Shown: positions 25,174-39,861, numbered from the stretch's first letter. The stretch is 64,000 bases of DNA from Rotaria sordida (GCA_905250125.1 CAJNOL010000269.1:111534-175533), one strand, 5' to 3'. Notes: generated from the sequence alone by a model not told the origin. Program-made: numbers and translations.

Positions 25174-28100
25174 ATGTCTTCAGAATCTACAGTAACAAAA
25201 CCAACATTTTCACCAAATCGTACACGTTTAAAAACTTCTGATCAAAATAATTCTAATGAACATGAATTATCATCTTCAGCAGCAAGTGAAGAAAGTCATA
25301 CATTATTATCTGAAACTGTAACAACATTAGCAAGTAATGTTTATAATGAATTAGAACGTATTATAAAAAATTTCGGTGAAAATAGTGTAAAAGATTTAAT
25401 GCCTGTTATGATATCAACATTAGGTTTGTTGAATAAAATTACAAACAAAAAATTCAATAAAATTTTCTTGATAATATTTTTTAGAATCACTTGATAGTGC
25501 TCTAAATGAACGTGAAGTTAGTAAACTTGAAATTGAATCATTAAAAGAACAGAATGAACAATTATTTCAACAATATGAACGTGAAAAAGGTTTTCATAAA
25601 GAATATCATCAGGTAAATTTTTGATTTATCATTTAACAAAAAAAAACAAAAAACGATTTTAAAAATTTTTATATTTAGCGTTATCTTCAAGTTGAAGATC
25701 ATCTTGAAGAAATGAAACGTGAAAATGATGAAAAATTACAAAGTCTTGAATCTATTGTTAAAATATTTGAAATAAAAGCACGAAATGCATCAGATCATGT
25801 TGCTCGTTTAGAAGAAAAAGAAAATGAAATGAAAACTGAATATAAACGATTACATGAACGATATTGTGAAGTAAAACAAATAAAAAAGAAAAAAAAGAAA
25901 ATCATAAATTTATTTTAATTATATATTTAGTTATTTAAAGCTCATTGTGATTATATGGAAAGAACAAAAATTTTATATGGAACTGATCGATTAGATCAGT
26001 TATCTGCAACACAGAATGCTCCACGTTCTCGGTTAGTTTTGTTTGTTGTTTTTTTTTCAATTAAAATTTCGAAGGATATTAAACAATGAAGAGCAGATTC
26101 TCATTCGTTGAAAAATGATTAAAGAAAATTTTTATGCAAATCGTCCATACATAATGAAAAACAAAATTCATTGTCTTTTGCTTTTTCAAATAAGAAATGA
26201 TTGATACGAAATTCACTAATTTAAACGATTGAAGTTCACTAAAACAAAAATTTTATTATTTTACTACCGAGTACCAGGTAGAGCCTGTCGAGTTGGTCCT
26301 GAACTTGATGAGGTTCGAGACCGAGACAGAGAGAGTCATACTCTAAAAGTAACAGTCAATTATGACTTGATTATTATAAGATCATCTGAAAAATGTGTAG
26401 GATGTGTTAATAACAGAATAGAAATCACTGATAGAAAGTATTCTCTACCTTTGGAGCGACTTGAAGGTTCAGGCTAAAAATTTTCGCTAAAAATATGAGT
26501 AAAGTTCGGATCAGAAAAAGTTTAATCAACCAGATATTAGTCTGAAATATGTTAAATAAATCAAATCCAGGTTCAAAAATTTTAGATTCAACAGGTTCTA
26601 GTACTGATTGATGACTCATATTCTACATAGTTATTTATTGTAATGTATACTATACAGACTATTATTTAGTCACAAATTGATATATCGATTTCCGAGCTGA
26701 ACAAGTGCTCGTATTCAAATGAATCTGTATTTGTCACAATGAAAATTATTTTTTTTATTAATATTATAGAAGTAACCTTCCATTAACATCACAGCAACAA
26801 TCTCAATTATTAGACAATAAACAAGCACCTTCTAATGAAACATTAACCGATGAAATGACTCCTCCACGTCCAGATATTTCTTTTCAGTAAATTTTTATCA
26901 AATTCATAAATTTTTATTTTTTTATTTTTTTCATAATAGAACTTTTAAACAACCAACTATTGGTGTTAATTTTCGTTCTGAACTTGAAGCTGCTGATGGT
27001 AAACAGACTCAGACTGAATCGATGACCAGTAATGATGCAGCTGTAAATACAGGTATATATCCTTTCTCTTCTTTTTCCATTCAAACCCTTTCCCTTTCTC
27101 GTACACAAAAAAAAACCTAAAATTCAGAAAAAAAAATTCCATATTCAAACTTAGCTTTTCATGGTGACTGGGTAGAGAATTGGCCAAATAGTTGTAAGTA
27201 ATTGAATTCCTTTTTTCTTGTCCTAAGGATGAATGATATGCAAGAATTACAAAAAAAAACACTTGTATTTGACTAGTGCATGATTTTGTAATATGCATAA
27301 ATATTTTCAGCTAAATCGGCAAAATCTACATCAACAATATCAATAACAAATTCATCAAAAATGTCTGATGAAACGCCTTTAAAAGAATTCGCATCAGGTC
27401 GGCTAGCTATTGTAAAATTCATGTTGTCTAAATGTTTGTTGTTTTTGTCAAAATGTGCTCGTATAATTAAATGAAAATGCCAATGCTGAGTTGAGAAAAG
27501 AAGAAAATCGAGTTTTCCTTTTTTTTTTTTTTTTGTCTTTTTTCATTAGAAAAACAAAAGCAGAAATCGAGATTTTATTATTTAATCTAGATTTTGATGA
27601 TTCTAATATTGAAAAATATAAACATGGTAAGAGATAGTCTTTCCGAATAGCAGCAGCAGCAGCAGCATGTATTTCGCAGTTTTATTTCGACTGGCAATAA
27701 TTCCAACTACCACATAAAGCTATTCTTATTTTTAATCCCCAAATCAATAAACGCATGAGAGAATAATACATAATGCAAATTGGAGTCTTTTTTTTGTTCT
27801 CATTTCCCGATTTAACTGAATTTTTATGCTGCTTATGCTTTTGCTTATTTGTATGCATTCTATTGTAAATTTCGTTTTATTTTTATAATTCTCTTGTACC
27901 TGATAATATTTGCATTTTGTTTGTTTGTGTATTGTCTATGTTGCATGCTATGTAGGAATATTCTCGAAACTTCGAAGTCTCAATCTACTATCGGAACCGT
28001 TTGATGAACAACAATTCTTCGTTAATGAAGATGAATTCGAACAGACAAACAATACTGCAGGTGATCTGAATCAAAATAGTTTGAGAAAGGAAAAAAAGGA

Positions 28101-31100
28101 AAATAATACGTATAAAAAAAAACTTCTTTTGCATGTGCATGTCAAAAAAAAATTTTGTTTTTTGTTTTTTGATTTTTGTTCTAAATTAGTTAATTTAATT
28201 TATAAATGATATTGATTTTAATATAGATGTTGCAGCTAGTGATGATGATGATGATATATCAGCAAATGATGCGTAAGTTAAACATATTTATTTCAATAAA
28301 ATTATAATTGAATTTTTCTTTTTTTTTTGTAGGAAAAATTCCGAAGCTTTTTATAAAGAAACACAAAATGAAAATATCGATATATCAGATATGGATTCAT
28401 CAGCGGATTTATTTGGTAAATAGAGATTAATTATTTGATTTTTTTTTTTGTTTTATTTATCTCTTATTTCTTTTTTTGAATTCTTATTCAGTTCGACAAA
28501 GTTTTTACGGTGAGAATTTCTTGTTGTAAAATGGGCATAGGAACTTCCTTGTTTGTTTTCCTCTCCTTTTTTTTTTCTTTTTTATTAATGCTTGAATGGA
28601 TCTAACACTAATATTGTTATTTTGTTTTTCATTAGTATCTATTAGCTATTATATTTTATTTTCAATGATTTAGGTATGACAAAAGAAGTATCAAATTTAA
28701 TTAAAGAAAATAATGAACTTCTTGAAACAAAGTATTTAAAATTAAAAAATAATAACAAGAAAAATATTCTTTTATGTTTATTTGAATAGAAATGCATTGA
28801 ATGTACTTAAAGATGATTTATTAGTAAAAATTGAAGAATTAACAAAGTAAAATAGAATTGTTTAATATATATACACTTGATAAATATATATATATATATA
28901 TTTTATTTGTAGTGAACAAGAAATTCTTCGAGAAGAAGTTAGTTCATTACAAACAGTTAAAAGTCGATTACAATCGAGGTAAAAAACAAAAAGAAAATTT
29001 TCGAATGACTAAAAAAAAAAATTTCATATTATAGAATAACTGAAGTTGAAGATGAACTTCGTAAAACACGTGAAGAACTTGAAAAAAAGAAAAAAGAAGA
29101 AGAGGTAAGATTTTTAATAAAAATCTTTATAAGCATGAAAAACCAAAAGAAAAAAAAAATGAATTTGCATGTAGTACTTATCATAATAATACTCTCTAAT
29201 AGATTCTTGACTTACTTTGGAATGTAAGTTTATAAAAAAGAAAAAAAAAAAAAAAAAATATTTGATCTTTTTGCTGCTCTACTATTATCGATGGATGATT
29301 AGATTGATTTAAACAATTGCTATGATATTTTTATATAATGAATTGTTTTTTTTTTGTGTCTTTAATAATATATTATATTCTAACAGGAAGATGTACCGAT
29401 GGCAGATAGAAAGCGTTTTACTCGAGTTGAAATGCAACGTGTTCTTCTTGAACGTAATCAATACAAACAACGTTTATTTGAACTTGAAGAAGCTATTCAT
29501 TGGCAAGATGCTTTACGTGCATCTAGACAAGAACAAATGCATACAACGTCAGCTATGAATACAATGAATGATAGTGCATTTGATCATACACAAAACAAGA
29601 AAAGAACAACATTTTGGAAACTGTGAGTTAATAAAAAAAAGATTTTATAATGAAATTAGAAAATTTGTGTTGTACCCTTAATTGTTAAAGAAAAACGATT
29701 CTCGCATTCTATCTATCCGTTCGGTACATTTTTCATTCTATTAGATATTTACTAATGTATGCATGAAATGATCAAGCTTATGACCAAACAAAATAAAAAG
29801 AAAAATTAATACCTTCGAATGGATACCATTCTTTTTTCCTTATAGAGAATTTCGATGAAAAGCAAAGGTACACAAACAAAAATACGTTATCAACAAATAG
29901 TACAACAAAATCCTTCATCTTCATCATCAACAAATTCTTCTAGAACTCCATCAAAATCTTTGTGGAGTATGTTCAGTAATAACTGGCTGCCCACAAATGC
30001 TTTCGTTTCACGTGCTGGTGCTATACAGAATGATTTAAAAGAGGGTACAACACAAATTTCTGAGTTGTAAGAATAAAAAAAGAAATAATAACAACTATGA
30101 CTCTATTAGAATAAATATATTTTTATTTAGTTTTTTTTTTTCTTATTTCTATTGAATCTTCTAGTTTTTCGGGATTATTTGGTGCTAGTGTTAAAGATAT
30201 TCCACCAAAACGTACAGCTACAACAAATCTATCATCACTTTCTACAACAATTACACGTAGTCCAACAAATGATCAAATAACACCAATCATCAATAGACAA
30301 GAAAATACAACAGATGAAACTCATCCATTAGAACGATCAATATCAGAGAGGTTTGATTTTTTATTAATATTTCTCAATGATAAAAATTTCGATATAGACC
30401 ATTCCACACAAAATGAAACATATCCATCTTTGATTATTTACAAGAATTATTTTTCTGAATAAATTTTTTTAGTATAGATATATGGAAAAATATTGCCTCT
30501 TTCAGTTGACTATTAGTTAAAGAGTAATTAGCAAATATCTCTCTATGCATATGAGAAAAAAAATCCGAAAACTTCAAGATAAACTCTACGGAATGAATCA
30601 CATCTATGATGAAATTTTCAGGAAGATAGGGCTCCAAAAAGACTGCCTCTTAAAAAAACACAGTTTTCTAGAAATTCTGAAGAAGGATTTATATCGTTTG
30701 AAATTGACTTTGAACTTATCATTCGGTGATAAGAGCATTTTTTTGTACTCCGTGAGGTCACTAACGAAAGGCAAATTGTTTGTTTTTAAAAAATCGAGGT
30801 ATGCCCAAAGAAACATTGGAGAGAGAGTTTTCAGCCTCATGATATACACTATACTTTTAAAAAAAATACTATCTTGATTCATAGTCTTTTTAACTAAAAT
30901 GCATGAAGTGAAAGTCAATGTCATTTTACTCTCTTTTTTTTTTACTGATAACTCTCCGAAATAAAGATCTCTTGCACTGTGACATATAAAAATTAGCTCT
31001 AGGAGAATTTCTTATTCCGAAACGCATGTATTCTAATTTTGCCTAGTCATGTCGTTAACGAATGATCCTGTCTATATGTATATAAGTTATTTTTTCCTTT

Positions 31101-34100
31101 AATTTAGTACGACAGTTATTGATATACCAAAACAATCATCATCATCAACACGTCGGAGTAGTTCAATATTAATTAACGATGATAATCGTCTTCAAGCATA
31201 TGGTTGGAGTTTATCATCAAAAAATCAATTGAAATTATCTGAAATAAATGGTAGAGTTCAAGTTAATGTACCTGTGCCGGTTTATTGTCGACCAATATTT
31301 CATACAAATGATACAACACAAGTAGTAATTAAAAAAGAAAACAATTTTTTTGTCTTATTCAAATTTATTTAGATATGGTGTGCTGTTGGTATTGATCTCG
31401 ATGGTTCATCATTAACTAATGATGATCTATCAACAATAAATGAAACATCTGTTGATCAATTAAATAAACAATTAATTGAATCATATCATCAAATGATTGA
31501 TGAACAATTTTTAAAATTATCATCAATTGTTTGGATTGCTGCTAAATCAAATGATACAGCTATGATTACAATTATTGATGCAAATAAAGCTGAAAAAATT
31601 ATTGATACATTTACATTAGGAAATACTATTGTTTATACTATGGGTAGTGTTCCAGGTAAAAAAAAAAAAAAAACAAAATTCTTTTGATTATTTGTTTTGT
31701 TTTTTTGAATAAATTTTTATAGGACCATCAAGTACAGATTATTCACCATTTGATGATTCAAAATGGACTTTATTTGAAGCTGATACAGCATCAGCTAGTG
31801 GTAATATTCGAAGAAAAAAATCTTTTTTTTATTTACAAAAAAAGAAATTATTCATTTAGATGTAAAAATAACACCATGTACTGTTGCATCACTTTCTATA
31901 GGTGGAAGTAAGATTTTGGTTTCTATTTTGTATTTTAGAAAATAAATATCTACAATTATGGTTTTGTTTTAGGTCGTCCAAGTACATCAGAAACACATCC
32001 ACTTGAATTAAAAGCATCTGAACAAACTTTAACTGATTTAGCTCGTCAACGTTAGTATTTAATTAATTAATAAAAATATCTATTCAATAGATATGTATTT
32101 TAATAGAAGAAAAGAAAAATAAAGAGAATAGAACGCGTTCTGGTTCGAAAACATTTTTCTCTTGGTCAGGTTTTGCTCGTCGAAATGATAGTAACGCTCA
32201 TTGCCTCGGTTTTTTTTATGCTGCTCTGATTGTTTAATTTTTTTTTTTTTGATGAATATGAATTTATACTGTTATGAAAAATTGCTCAGACAGATTTAAT
32301 TTCAATCTTTTTTTTCTCTAATAGCAACTGGCATAAAGAATCAAAATAGTAATTTGAATAAAGAAATTTGTTTTCAATAAAGATTTAAAGAAAATAAGAT
32401 CCTAATTGTATTTTCAAAATTTAGGATTTCTAGAAAATTCAAAACCTAATTTTTAGCACTCAGAATCTACACGTTTCTTTTGATTATACAGGATGATAGA
32501 GCAACTAATTCACTAGAAGAAGAGATGTCTCCGAGCTTTCTACAGCATTTTTTCACTGAACTACATCAATTTCAAGAAACACACATTGCTCTATCATACT
32601 GTGTGATCAAAAGAAACTTTTACGTCGAAGTTCTACATGCTGGAAAACCAAGTTTTGGATTTTAGGAATGCAGTAGAACTTGTCCGGTGCAAAACTTTTG
32701 GACTCGATCGAGCTGTGCTGTGATATTCTCAATGAAAATTTTCTAATAGAAATTGAATAGTCACCCCAAAGATACGAGATACTTTTTTCTCTTTTTTTTG
32801 TATTCTGTAACAAGTGTACCTTGCATATTTTACAGATGACTAGAGTCCATCAAATCTGAAACCAACCTAATGAGCTTTATACTACTGTGAAGATTTTGTT
32901 TTCCTCAAATCTTTGTTGACAATAAATTTCTCTATCTAAGCTACTATTTAGATTCCTTATGTCAGTTACTATTACGAAAAAAAATCGAAATTAAATTTGT
33001 CATGATTAATTTTTGCAGTCAGTGTATGTGAATCTGTGGTCTCTTTTTTTAGCCGACAATGAAGATAAAACAAATTCATCGACGAAATATCCAACTGTTT
33101 GGTTAGGATCAGGTGATGGATGGTTATATATTCATTCAGCTATAAGTGAACATCGAAAAACAATTGAAAAAATTTGGCTTCGGCATGCTATTTATAGTAT
33201 TGTGTAAGAAAATAATTCTAAAAAAAAAAAAGAAAAGAAAATAATTTATTTTATATTCTATTAGTCATGTTCGTGGTCGAGTATTTGTTACACTTGCTAA
33301 TGAAAAAATGATTGTATTTCATCGTAATATAGGTACAGAAAAAAAAGCAATCTAAAGAGAAAAGAAAATAAATAAAATTTTCTTTTTTTTAATTTTAAAG
33401 ATGGAACATGGAATTTAAGTAATATTCATTTAATTGTAACTGGTAAAAGTCGAGAATCAGTACGATGTATGATTAATGTTGGAGACACAGTATGGTGTGG
33501 TGTAGCTAATCGAGTTTATGTTATTCATACACAAACATTAGAAGTTCGAGTATGTTTAATATTGATTTATTATTATTATGATTTTAATTAAAAAATTGTT
33601 TTTTTTTTGTAAACGATTAGAAACAATTTGATGTTCACTCACGATCGGATCATTCTGTTCAACATATGACTTGGTCTGGTGATGGTGTTTGGTTATCAAT
33701 TCGTTTGTCAAGTACTTTACAATTATATCATGCACAAACATATCAACATTTACAAGATGTTGATGTACAACCATATGTTGAAAAAATGATTGGTAAACTT
33801 TTTTCTTTTCCAACAATATTTATATTCATATTTGTTTTTTATTTTATTTTATTTTGTTTCTCTTTTTAGCAACGGAAAAAGCTGGTCTTTATTTTGTTCA
33901 TATTAGTGCATTGACGATTGCATGTCGTCGTCTATGGATTGGTACTGGTAATGGTATTATTATTTCTGTTCCACTTTCTGACAGTAAGTATCATCAAAAA
34001 ATTATTTAATTATTCAAGATAAATCTTATTGATTAACATTACAATCAACTAGAGAGATAGCGTATATTCAAATTATATTACGAAATGAACTGTTAATAAA

Positions 34101-35978
34101 TCTGAAGAAAGAAGCAAGTTCAAAATAGAGAAAGCTCCCAAATGGATTAGTTGATATTTGAATTAACACTCTTCCCCTCAGGATAAAAGCCTAGTCTCAA
34201 GGTTATGATCTTCTAAATGTAATAGAAGGGCAACCTATCAGAATGAATGCATAATAGAAATGCAAATTATTGCAGTGATGGATCTAGGGTTTTAATAAAT
34301 GGGAAGCATTTTAACGGAAAGAAGAAATGATCAGAGTCATAAGGTGCATTTTGAAGTGAAATCAGACGTCATATTGTCTCATTATTGAGCGTTTTCTAGT
34401 GGGAAAAAAATCGAAAAATAGTCCAACAGAAACGGATAATTGTCTCCAGGGCCTCTCTCTAAATTATCGAATAGATTAGTTCATTGCTTTTTGCTGTTGA
34501 GTTGTAACTTTTTCTTTTTATATATCTAATGTCGTTTGTTCCATATGTTTTTTTTTAACAAATAAACGAGTTTCTTTTTATGAGGTCGAAAAAATATGTA
34601 CGCATTGGCATTAATGAGAAACAGTTGTTCAAGAATTGACGAATAGGATATAGACATGTTTTACTAATATTTTGTTATTGGGATTATAAACAGTCTAGAA
34701 ATCAAACGATTCAAATTTTTATTAAGTTAATAGAAATATACATATGTCTTTTAGTGAAAAATAAGACATTTCACAAAGCTGAATGAAAAATGGTTGAAAA
34801 TACACGAAAATTTATCGAACTTCAAAAACAAGTGTTAGTATGAGATGAGTTTGAGATTCATTATTGAAACACTCATAAGATCTGAAATACCTATTTCATA
34901 AAAATGAAAAACTCTCATGTGGTAGTAAATAGTCTACTTTATACTTCCAAAAATAATTGATAGAAATATCTCCTTGCGTTTCTAAACTGTACATATGCTT
35001 CTAAGATGACATCATCTGGCAGAGTAGTATAGAAGTTTTTTCTCAACTTCTCCGAAGTTCAATAATTTCTCAAGTCAAAGTATCGCAATAAGCACATCTG
35101 TATGATTGATGAACGTATCACTCAAGTTATCTGATAATATAGAATTGGAAAAGTATAGAAATTAATTTTCTGTTCCTCGATAACTATCATTGCTGATATC
35201 GAAATTCTCAAATAGTTTGAAAACTCCAATTTATCAAATCTTGTATAATTCTATCTTCGTAAATGAATCAAATCATAACTAAAAATTCATCTTACAAAAC
35301 AGATTAGAAGTTCAATGAACTACTTCTGTTCTTTGGAAGTCTTTTCATAATAGAGAATAATCTATAGATACTAAATTTTGTTTATTTTTATTTTTTGTCT
35401 AGATACATCAACAACAACTCCATCGAGTTCATCAATAACAACAAAACCTGGTTCTGTTGTTCGTGTCTATGATCAAACATCATCAAATTATATTCCATAT
35501 TGTAGTATGAATAATGCCCAATTATCATTTCATGGTTATCGTGATGCTGTAAAATTTTTTGTTGCTGTACCTGGTCAACCACCATCAAAATTACTTCATG
35601 ATGATGAAACAATAAATTCAACATTAACTGCAAATACAACTGATACATCAGCATTAGCATTTGGTGATATACTTGTTGTAAGTGGTGGTGATGGTTACAT
35701 TGATTTTCGTATTGGAGATTCAACAACAGACAAAATTGATGATATAAGTACTAGCAATAGAAATATATCATATCTTATTGTTTGGCATTTGGGTTCAACG
35801 TAAATAATGATTAATTTACTTCCGTATTTTATCGCGTACATATATATTTTTTTCACCTAGTCAGAGAAAGAAAAAAAAAGATTAATACTCTTTTTCTTCT
35901 TTTTTTCCTTTTTTTGTTTTTGTTTACAGTGATGTAACAAAACGCGATAGATTTCTCTATAAATGTATTGATAATTAA
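25174..35978 (+). CDS. MAPK8IP3/SPAG9: JIP3/JIP4-type JNK-interacting scaffold (Sunday driver/UNC-16)
   Basis: The family links kinesin/dynein motors, small GTPases and JNK-pathway kinases on transported vesicles. The gene has more than 20 exons; those read directly include 25174-25433, 25485-25612, 25679-25870, 25931-26031, 26770-26886, 26940-27052 and 27155-27193. The N-terminal RH1 part has [20 protein letters not shown], then coiled coils. The leucine zipper begins [20 protein letters not shown]. The RH2 domain begins [20 protein letters not shown]. The C-terminal WD40-like propeller shows [50 protein letters not shown] residues near 33720, [27 protein letters not shown] and [12 protein letters not shown]. 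Several introns exceed 700 nt, and one contains a foldback element. The end is ambiguous: a TAA at 35801-35803 if the last donor is not used, or a 16-codon terminal exon (35930-35978) if it is. Confidence 0.93.
27651..27670. repeat. Short (GCA)n microsatellite in a scaffold-gene intron
   Basis: About six to seven AGC units lie in the intron just after the exon ending near 27626. It is non-coding in the splice model used. It would read as a Ser, Gln or Ala run if translated. Confidence 0.8.
32332..32971. mobile_element. MITE family A copy in scaffold-gene intron (about 636 bp)
   Basis: The left arm from 32334 (GCAACTGGCATAAAGAATC) pairs with the right arm ending at 32969 (reverse complement GTAACTGACATAAGGAATC). 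The inverted repeat runs for at least 75 bp, including AAGATTT(A/G)A(A/G)GAAAA. TA flanks both ends. The interior TTCTAGAAAATTCAAAACC followed by TAATTTTTAGCAC matches the tektin-intron element (TCTAGAAAATCAAAATCC, then TAATTTTTCAGCAC), so they are one family. Confidence 0.8.
34000..35395. other. Long intron (about 1.4 kb) without a recognised element
   Basis: This lies between the exon ending in the ISVPLSD codons and the exon opening with a Thr/Ser-rich stretch. It is A+T-rich. No clear terminal inverted repeats or coding sequence were found by eye. Its size suggests a degraded insertion. Confidence 0.4.
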
Positions 35979-36137
35979 TATTTACACTTCATATTTCCTG
36001 TCCTAATTCTATAAATTTATTATTTATTCTCGTTATTTCATTTTGGTTATACACTGTATTTTATTTGTTTCGACAGAAAGAAAACGAATCTGTTGTTTTG
36101 TTGGTTTTCATTTTGATGCTTGGACAGCTTTTAATAC

Positions 36138-36176
<39 letters not shown>

Positions 36177-36322
36177 GATGATTTCTTTTTGTGAACAAAA
36201 AAACAAAAAAAAAAAAAGAAGAAAAAAATAGAATTTTGAAAATATGTTTTACTGTTTTGTTTTATTTTTCATTTTTTCTTTGGATTTTATTTTCTTGAAA
36301 ATTTTCGTTTAATGTAATGAAA
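35979..36322. terminator. Shared 3' region of two convergent genes
   Basis: A 344-bp convergent gap with a (TA)n run at about 36150-36177 and A/T tracts. Both 3' ends must be processed here. No single poly(A) signal is decisive. Confidence 0.4.
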
Positions 36323-39137
36323 TTAAGCTGATGAATCAATATTAAGTTGTTCGAGTGCGAGAAGTGTATCAGTCATTTTATCTTTAAGATCATCTGGTAT
36401 AAGATGAGGTCGTATATGAAGTATTTCACTAATTAATTCATCAAAACCATTTTCGATTGATTCAATTAAAACTTCACGAACTATTCGATCAGAACATTTT
36501 GGTGATTCGATAAGTAATTTCGAACAATCTAAATCTCGTTTATAAGTTGTAATCACTAATGGATGTGGATAGTTTTCATTTGACTGTTCAATAGTTGCAT
36601 TAAATGCTAGAAGTAAATAGATAATATTTGCTTGTCCATTAAAACAAGCTAGATGAATTGGATAACATTCATCATGATTAGGTCGATCAGGATAGGCACC
36701 TTGTCGTAATAAATAATCGACTAATTCATAATCATTTCGTTCAATAGCCATAAGAAGTGGTGTTTCACCTGAATTTGTACATTCATTTAAATCAAAATCT
36801 CCATATTGACACAGAAGTTCGACAAGTTTTACTGAACATTTATCTGAATAACAAGCAGCATGAAGAGGATTTGTTCCTAAGAGTAAAGAAAAAAAGACAA
36901 TCAATTTTTCTTGTGTTTTTTTTATTCTTTACAATCAGATAAAAGAATAATTACCTTGACTTGTTTTCCAATCAAGTTTTGCTTTACCCTCGAGTAATAA
37001 TTGTAGACATTCGACTGATCCACAATGACAACAAGCATAAATAGGATTGAAAATAACACCATCCTCATTTTGATCTAAAACAAAAGAAAGAATTATTTTT
37101 TTTAATTTCTTAACATTTTTCTTTTTCTTCGTTTTTAACATACCAAATTCATTAATATCAAGTCCCATTTGAATTAATTTTTCAAGTATATCTGTATGTC
37201 CATAAAAAGCTGCAGCTGTTACATATGATGGACTTTTTTGATCATTAAGTTTAGCTCCATATTTACATAAAAGTGTAACAATATCTAAATTACCCGATTC
37301 AATAGCATACATTAAACATGTTTCACCTGTATTTGAACGTTCATTAATTATTTTTAATGTTGATGTATCATCTATAGGTTTTTGTTCATCTAGTAAATAT
37401 TTTACAAGTAAATAATTTCCACTTGAACATGCATACATAAATGGTGTAAGACCATCACGATCAAATGTATAAATTGATGCACCATGTGAATATAAATATT
37501 TAACTATTTCAAGACGTTCTTCAAGTTTTTCAATAATTGTTTCATTTGATGGATTTATACGACGTGCATTATGTTCACTTAATAAACCACGACAAACAAG
37601 ATGAACTAGAATATCACACAAAAAATAAAATCATCTCATTTAGAACGTTCGATAAAAGATTTGTCTTTTTTTTCCTTAACTATTTAAGATAAGTTTTCTA
37701 TTCCGGAATCTATAAACTTTTATGACAGGAAGTTCATCAAACATTACTTATATAACAAAGAAAAAAAAACCCTCACTATTATACAAGAAACCATTATCTG
37801 ATATATTTCTTTGATTAATGGTTCGCCTGCTGAGTAATTAATCGATGGTATATTTATAGATTTTTTTTTCTTTTTCTTTTTTCCATATCTTAATTTTGAC
37901 ATAAAGATTTTCGGTTTTTCTTTTTTTTTTCAGATTATCTGCTGATGTGGAAAATCGTCTTTTTTCATTCATTAATATTTAATATCTAATAACAAATTTC
38001 CTGCCTAAAAATGGTAATGAATATATATATGCACAACGTTTGATCATTTCCGTCCCAAGCTAGATTATTATAATTTTGACCTTGATTTAACATATGCATA
38101 AAAGTTTTTTTCTAGTTTGTTTTTTTTCTATTAAACTGGTTATGAATATATATATATATATATATTATTCAATAACCTTCTTTTATCCCAGGAGATATTC
38201 TCATTAAACTTCTTGTTTTTTTAATAGGTTATCCCTTGATAATAAACTATTAATAAAATAAAACTTATTTTATTAATGAATAGATAACCTTGAAAGATAG
38301 ATGACTATAAGTCTTTATTTTTTCTCACCTGGAGATCTTTCATCATTTTGGTTTCCATTAACACTTGCTCCATTTTCTACAAGTATTTTAACAATTTCAA
38401 AATTACCATAAAAACATGCTTCTAAAAAAAAAACTCGGTTTCTTAAAATAAAAATTTCTTTTTTCTTCTCTTATAAAAATTTTTACCACATAGAGGAGTA
38501 TATTGTAAACTATTGATTGCATTGATATTAGATTTATATTGAAGTAATAATTGAACAACATGTTCATTAGTAAATTTAGATGCCCAATGTAAAGCTGTAT
38601 CGTGACGTGATGTGACTAGATTAACATCAGCACCGGCTTCTAATAAATATTTTACAGTATCAGTTGTTTCATTAACAATATTTTCCGGTCCAATACCACA
38701 GGCAAAATGTAATGGAGTAATACCTAGATAGAAATTTGAGATTATTTTATTTGTTCTTCTTTTATTTATATTAATAATAAATATATACCAGAGAGTTGAT
38801 CATTTTTCACAAATGTACATGTTTCATTTGGATCTGCTTTGCGTTCATCAAGTAGATATTTAACTAGTTTTGATAATGCATAACCTGATGCAGCATGTAG
38901 TATTGTTAAATTTGGTATACCACTATAAATAACTTCTCGATCGAGTAATTCTTCAAGAAAATTTAATTCATTTTGTTTATAAGCTTGAAGAATAATATCA
39001 GTACATAAACGCATATCTTGTGTACGTGAAAGATCTAATAAATGATTAAGTTCAATATCAAATTGTGTACGATCATCTTGATAGAATATTCGAATTAATA
39101 AATCGAATGAAGAATTATTATTAATATTGTCAGACAT
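36323..39137 (-). CDS. Ankyrin-repeat protein (multi-ANK, about 604 residues) with one-base frameshift
   Basis: Six minus-strand exons: 39137-38789, 38723-38487, 38422-38329, 37605-37144, 37074-36955 and 36876-36323. After an N-terminal helical region (MSDNINNNSSFDLLIRIFYQ) come about a dozen ankyrin repeats, with TPLHFACGIGPENIV, TALHWASKFTNEHVVQLLLQ, TPFMYACSSGNYLLVKYLLD, TCLMYAIESGNLDIVTLLCK, NPLHAACYSDKCSVKLVELL and TPLLMAIERNDYELVDYLLR. This is a protein-binding solenoid; no catalytic or membrane domain is seen, so the partner is unknown. Exon 3 contains a run of five T on the coding strand where the ankyrin frame needs four (EACFYGN, then FEIVKILVENGA), so the sequence as given meets TGA there. 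The gene is convergent with the JIP scaffold: stops lie at 36323 and 35978. Some SOCS-box/ASB-like families look similar, but no SOCS box was seen. Confidence 0.88.
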
Positions 39138-39861
39138 ATTATTTGTATTTATCTAGAAGAATAAGGAAAAAAAAAGAAAAATAATGATGAATGAATGCTT
39201 ATTTGTTATAGAAAAGGAAAGGTCTTTTTTTTTTAGTCATAAATATAACTCTTCTCGCTCGGTCTCTCTCTCACACACTCTCGTTCCTGATTTTGATAGT
39301 TCTTTACTTTCTCTACGTCGCTGTGTGTGTCTGTGTGGGTGTGCACGAGCCGTTGTCAGAGAAACTTAACAACATCGTTAATGACTGAACTCAAAGAATG
39401 AATAAGAGAATAGTTGTGCTATGTAATTTAGGGTCACATGTATCTTTCGTTCCCTAACACTTATCTTTTTTTTTAAACATATTCTTCAGAATGTTTACTT
39501 ATATCGTCTAAAAATATAGATGATAAGAAACAATCTTCAATAGACAATATATTTTAATAATAATAGCACTAACACAGACACTCCACCAATTTCCTATGCA
39601 AGTGCGTGACAAACGAAAAGAAAAGAAAAAAAAATGCACTAGCCATAGCCAAAGGAGCGCTTGAGTCAATTTGATTACATGAGTATCTTTCTCTCTTCTT
39701 TGTTCTTGCAACAAACATTCAAGTAAAGAAAAGAGGAAAAAAAAGTCTATGCAAATAAATGCGGAAACATCCGCATGTCCGAATTACCAAACAGTAGTCG
39801 ATCTCTTCTCTGTCTTTTCCTTCACAACATTGAATTCTAGACTGATGATCTTTTTTTTTGT

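Noticed and set aside
30434-30924. Overlapping open frames on both strands in a JIP intron
   Set aside because: They lie between well-supported exons, lack motifs and have low-complexity Lys/Phe/Ile composition.
35388-35726. Minus-strand open frame of 112 codons
   Set aside because: It is the antisense shadow of the JIP exon and consists of His/Gln/Met runs complementary to Asp/Thr/Ser codons.
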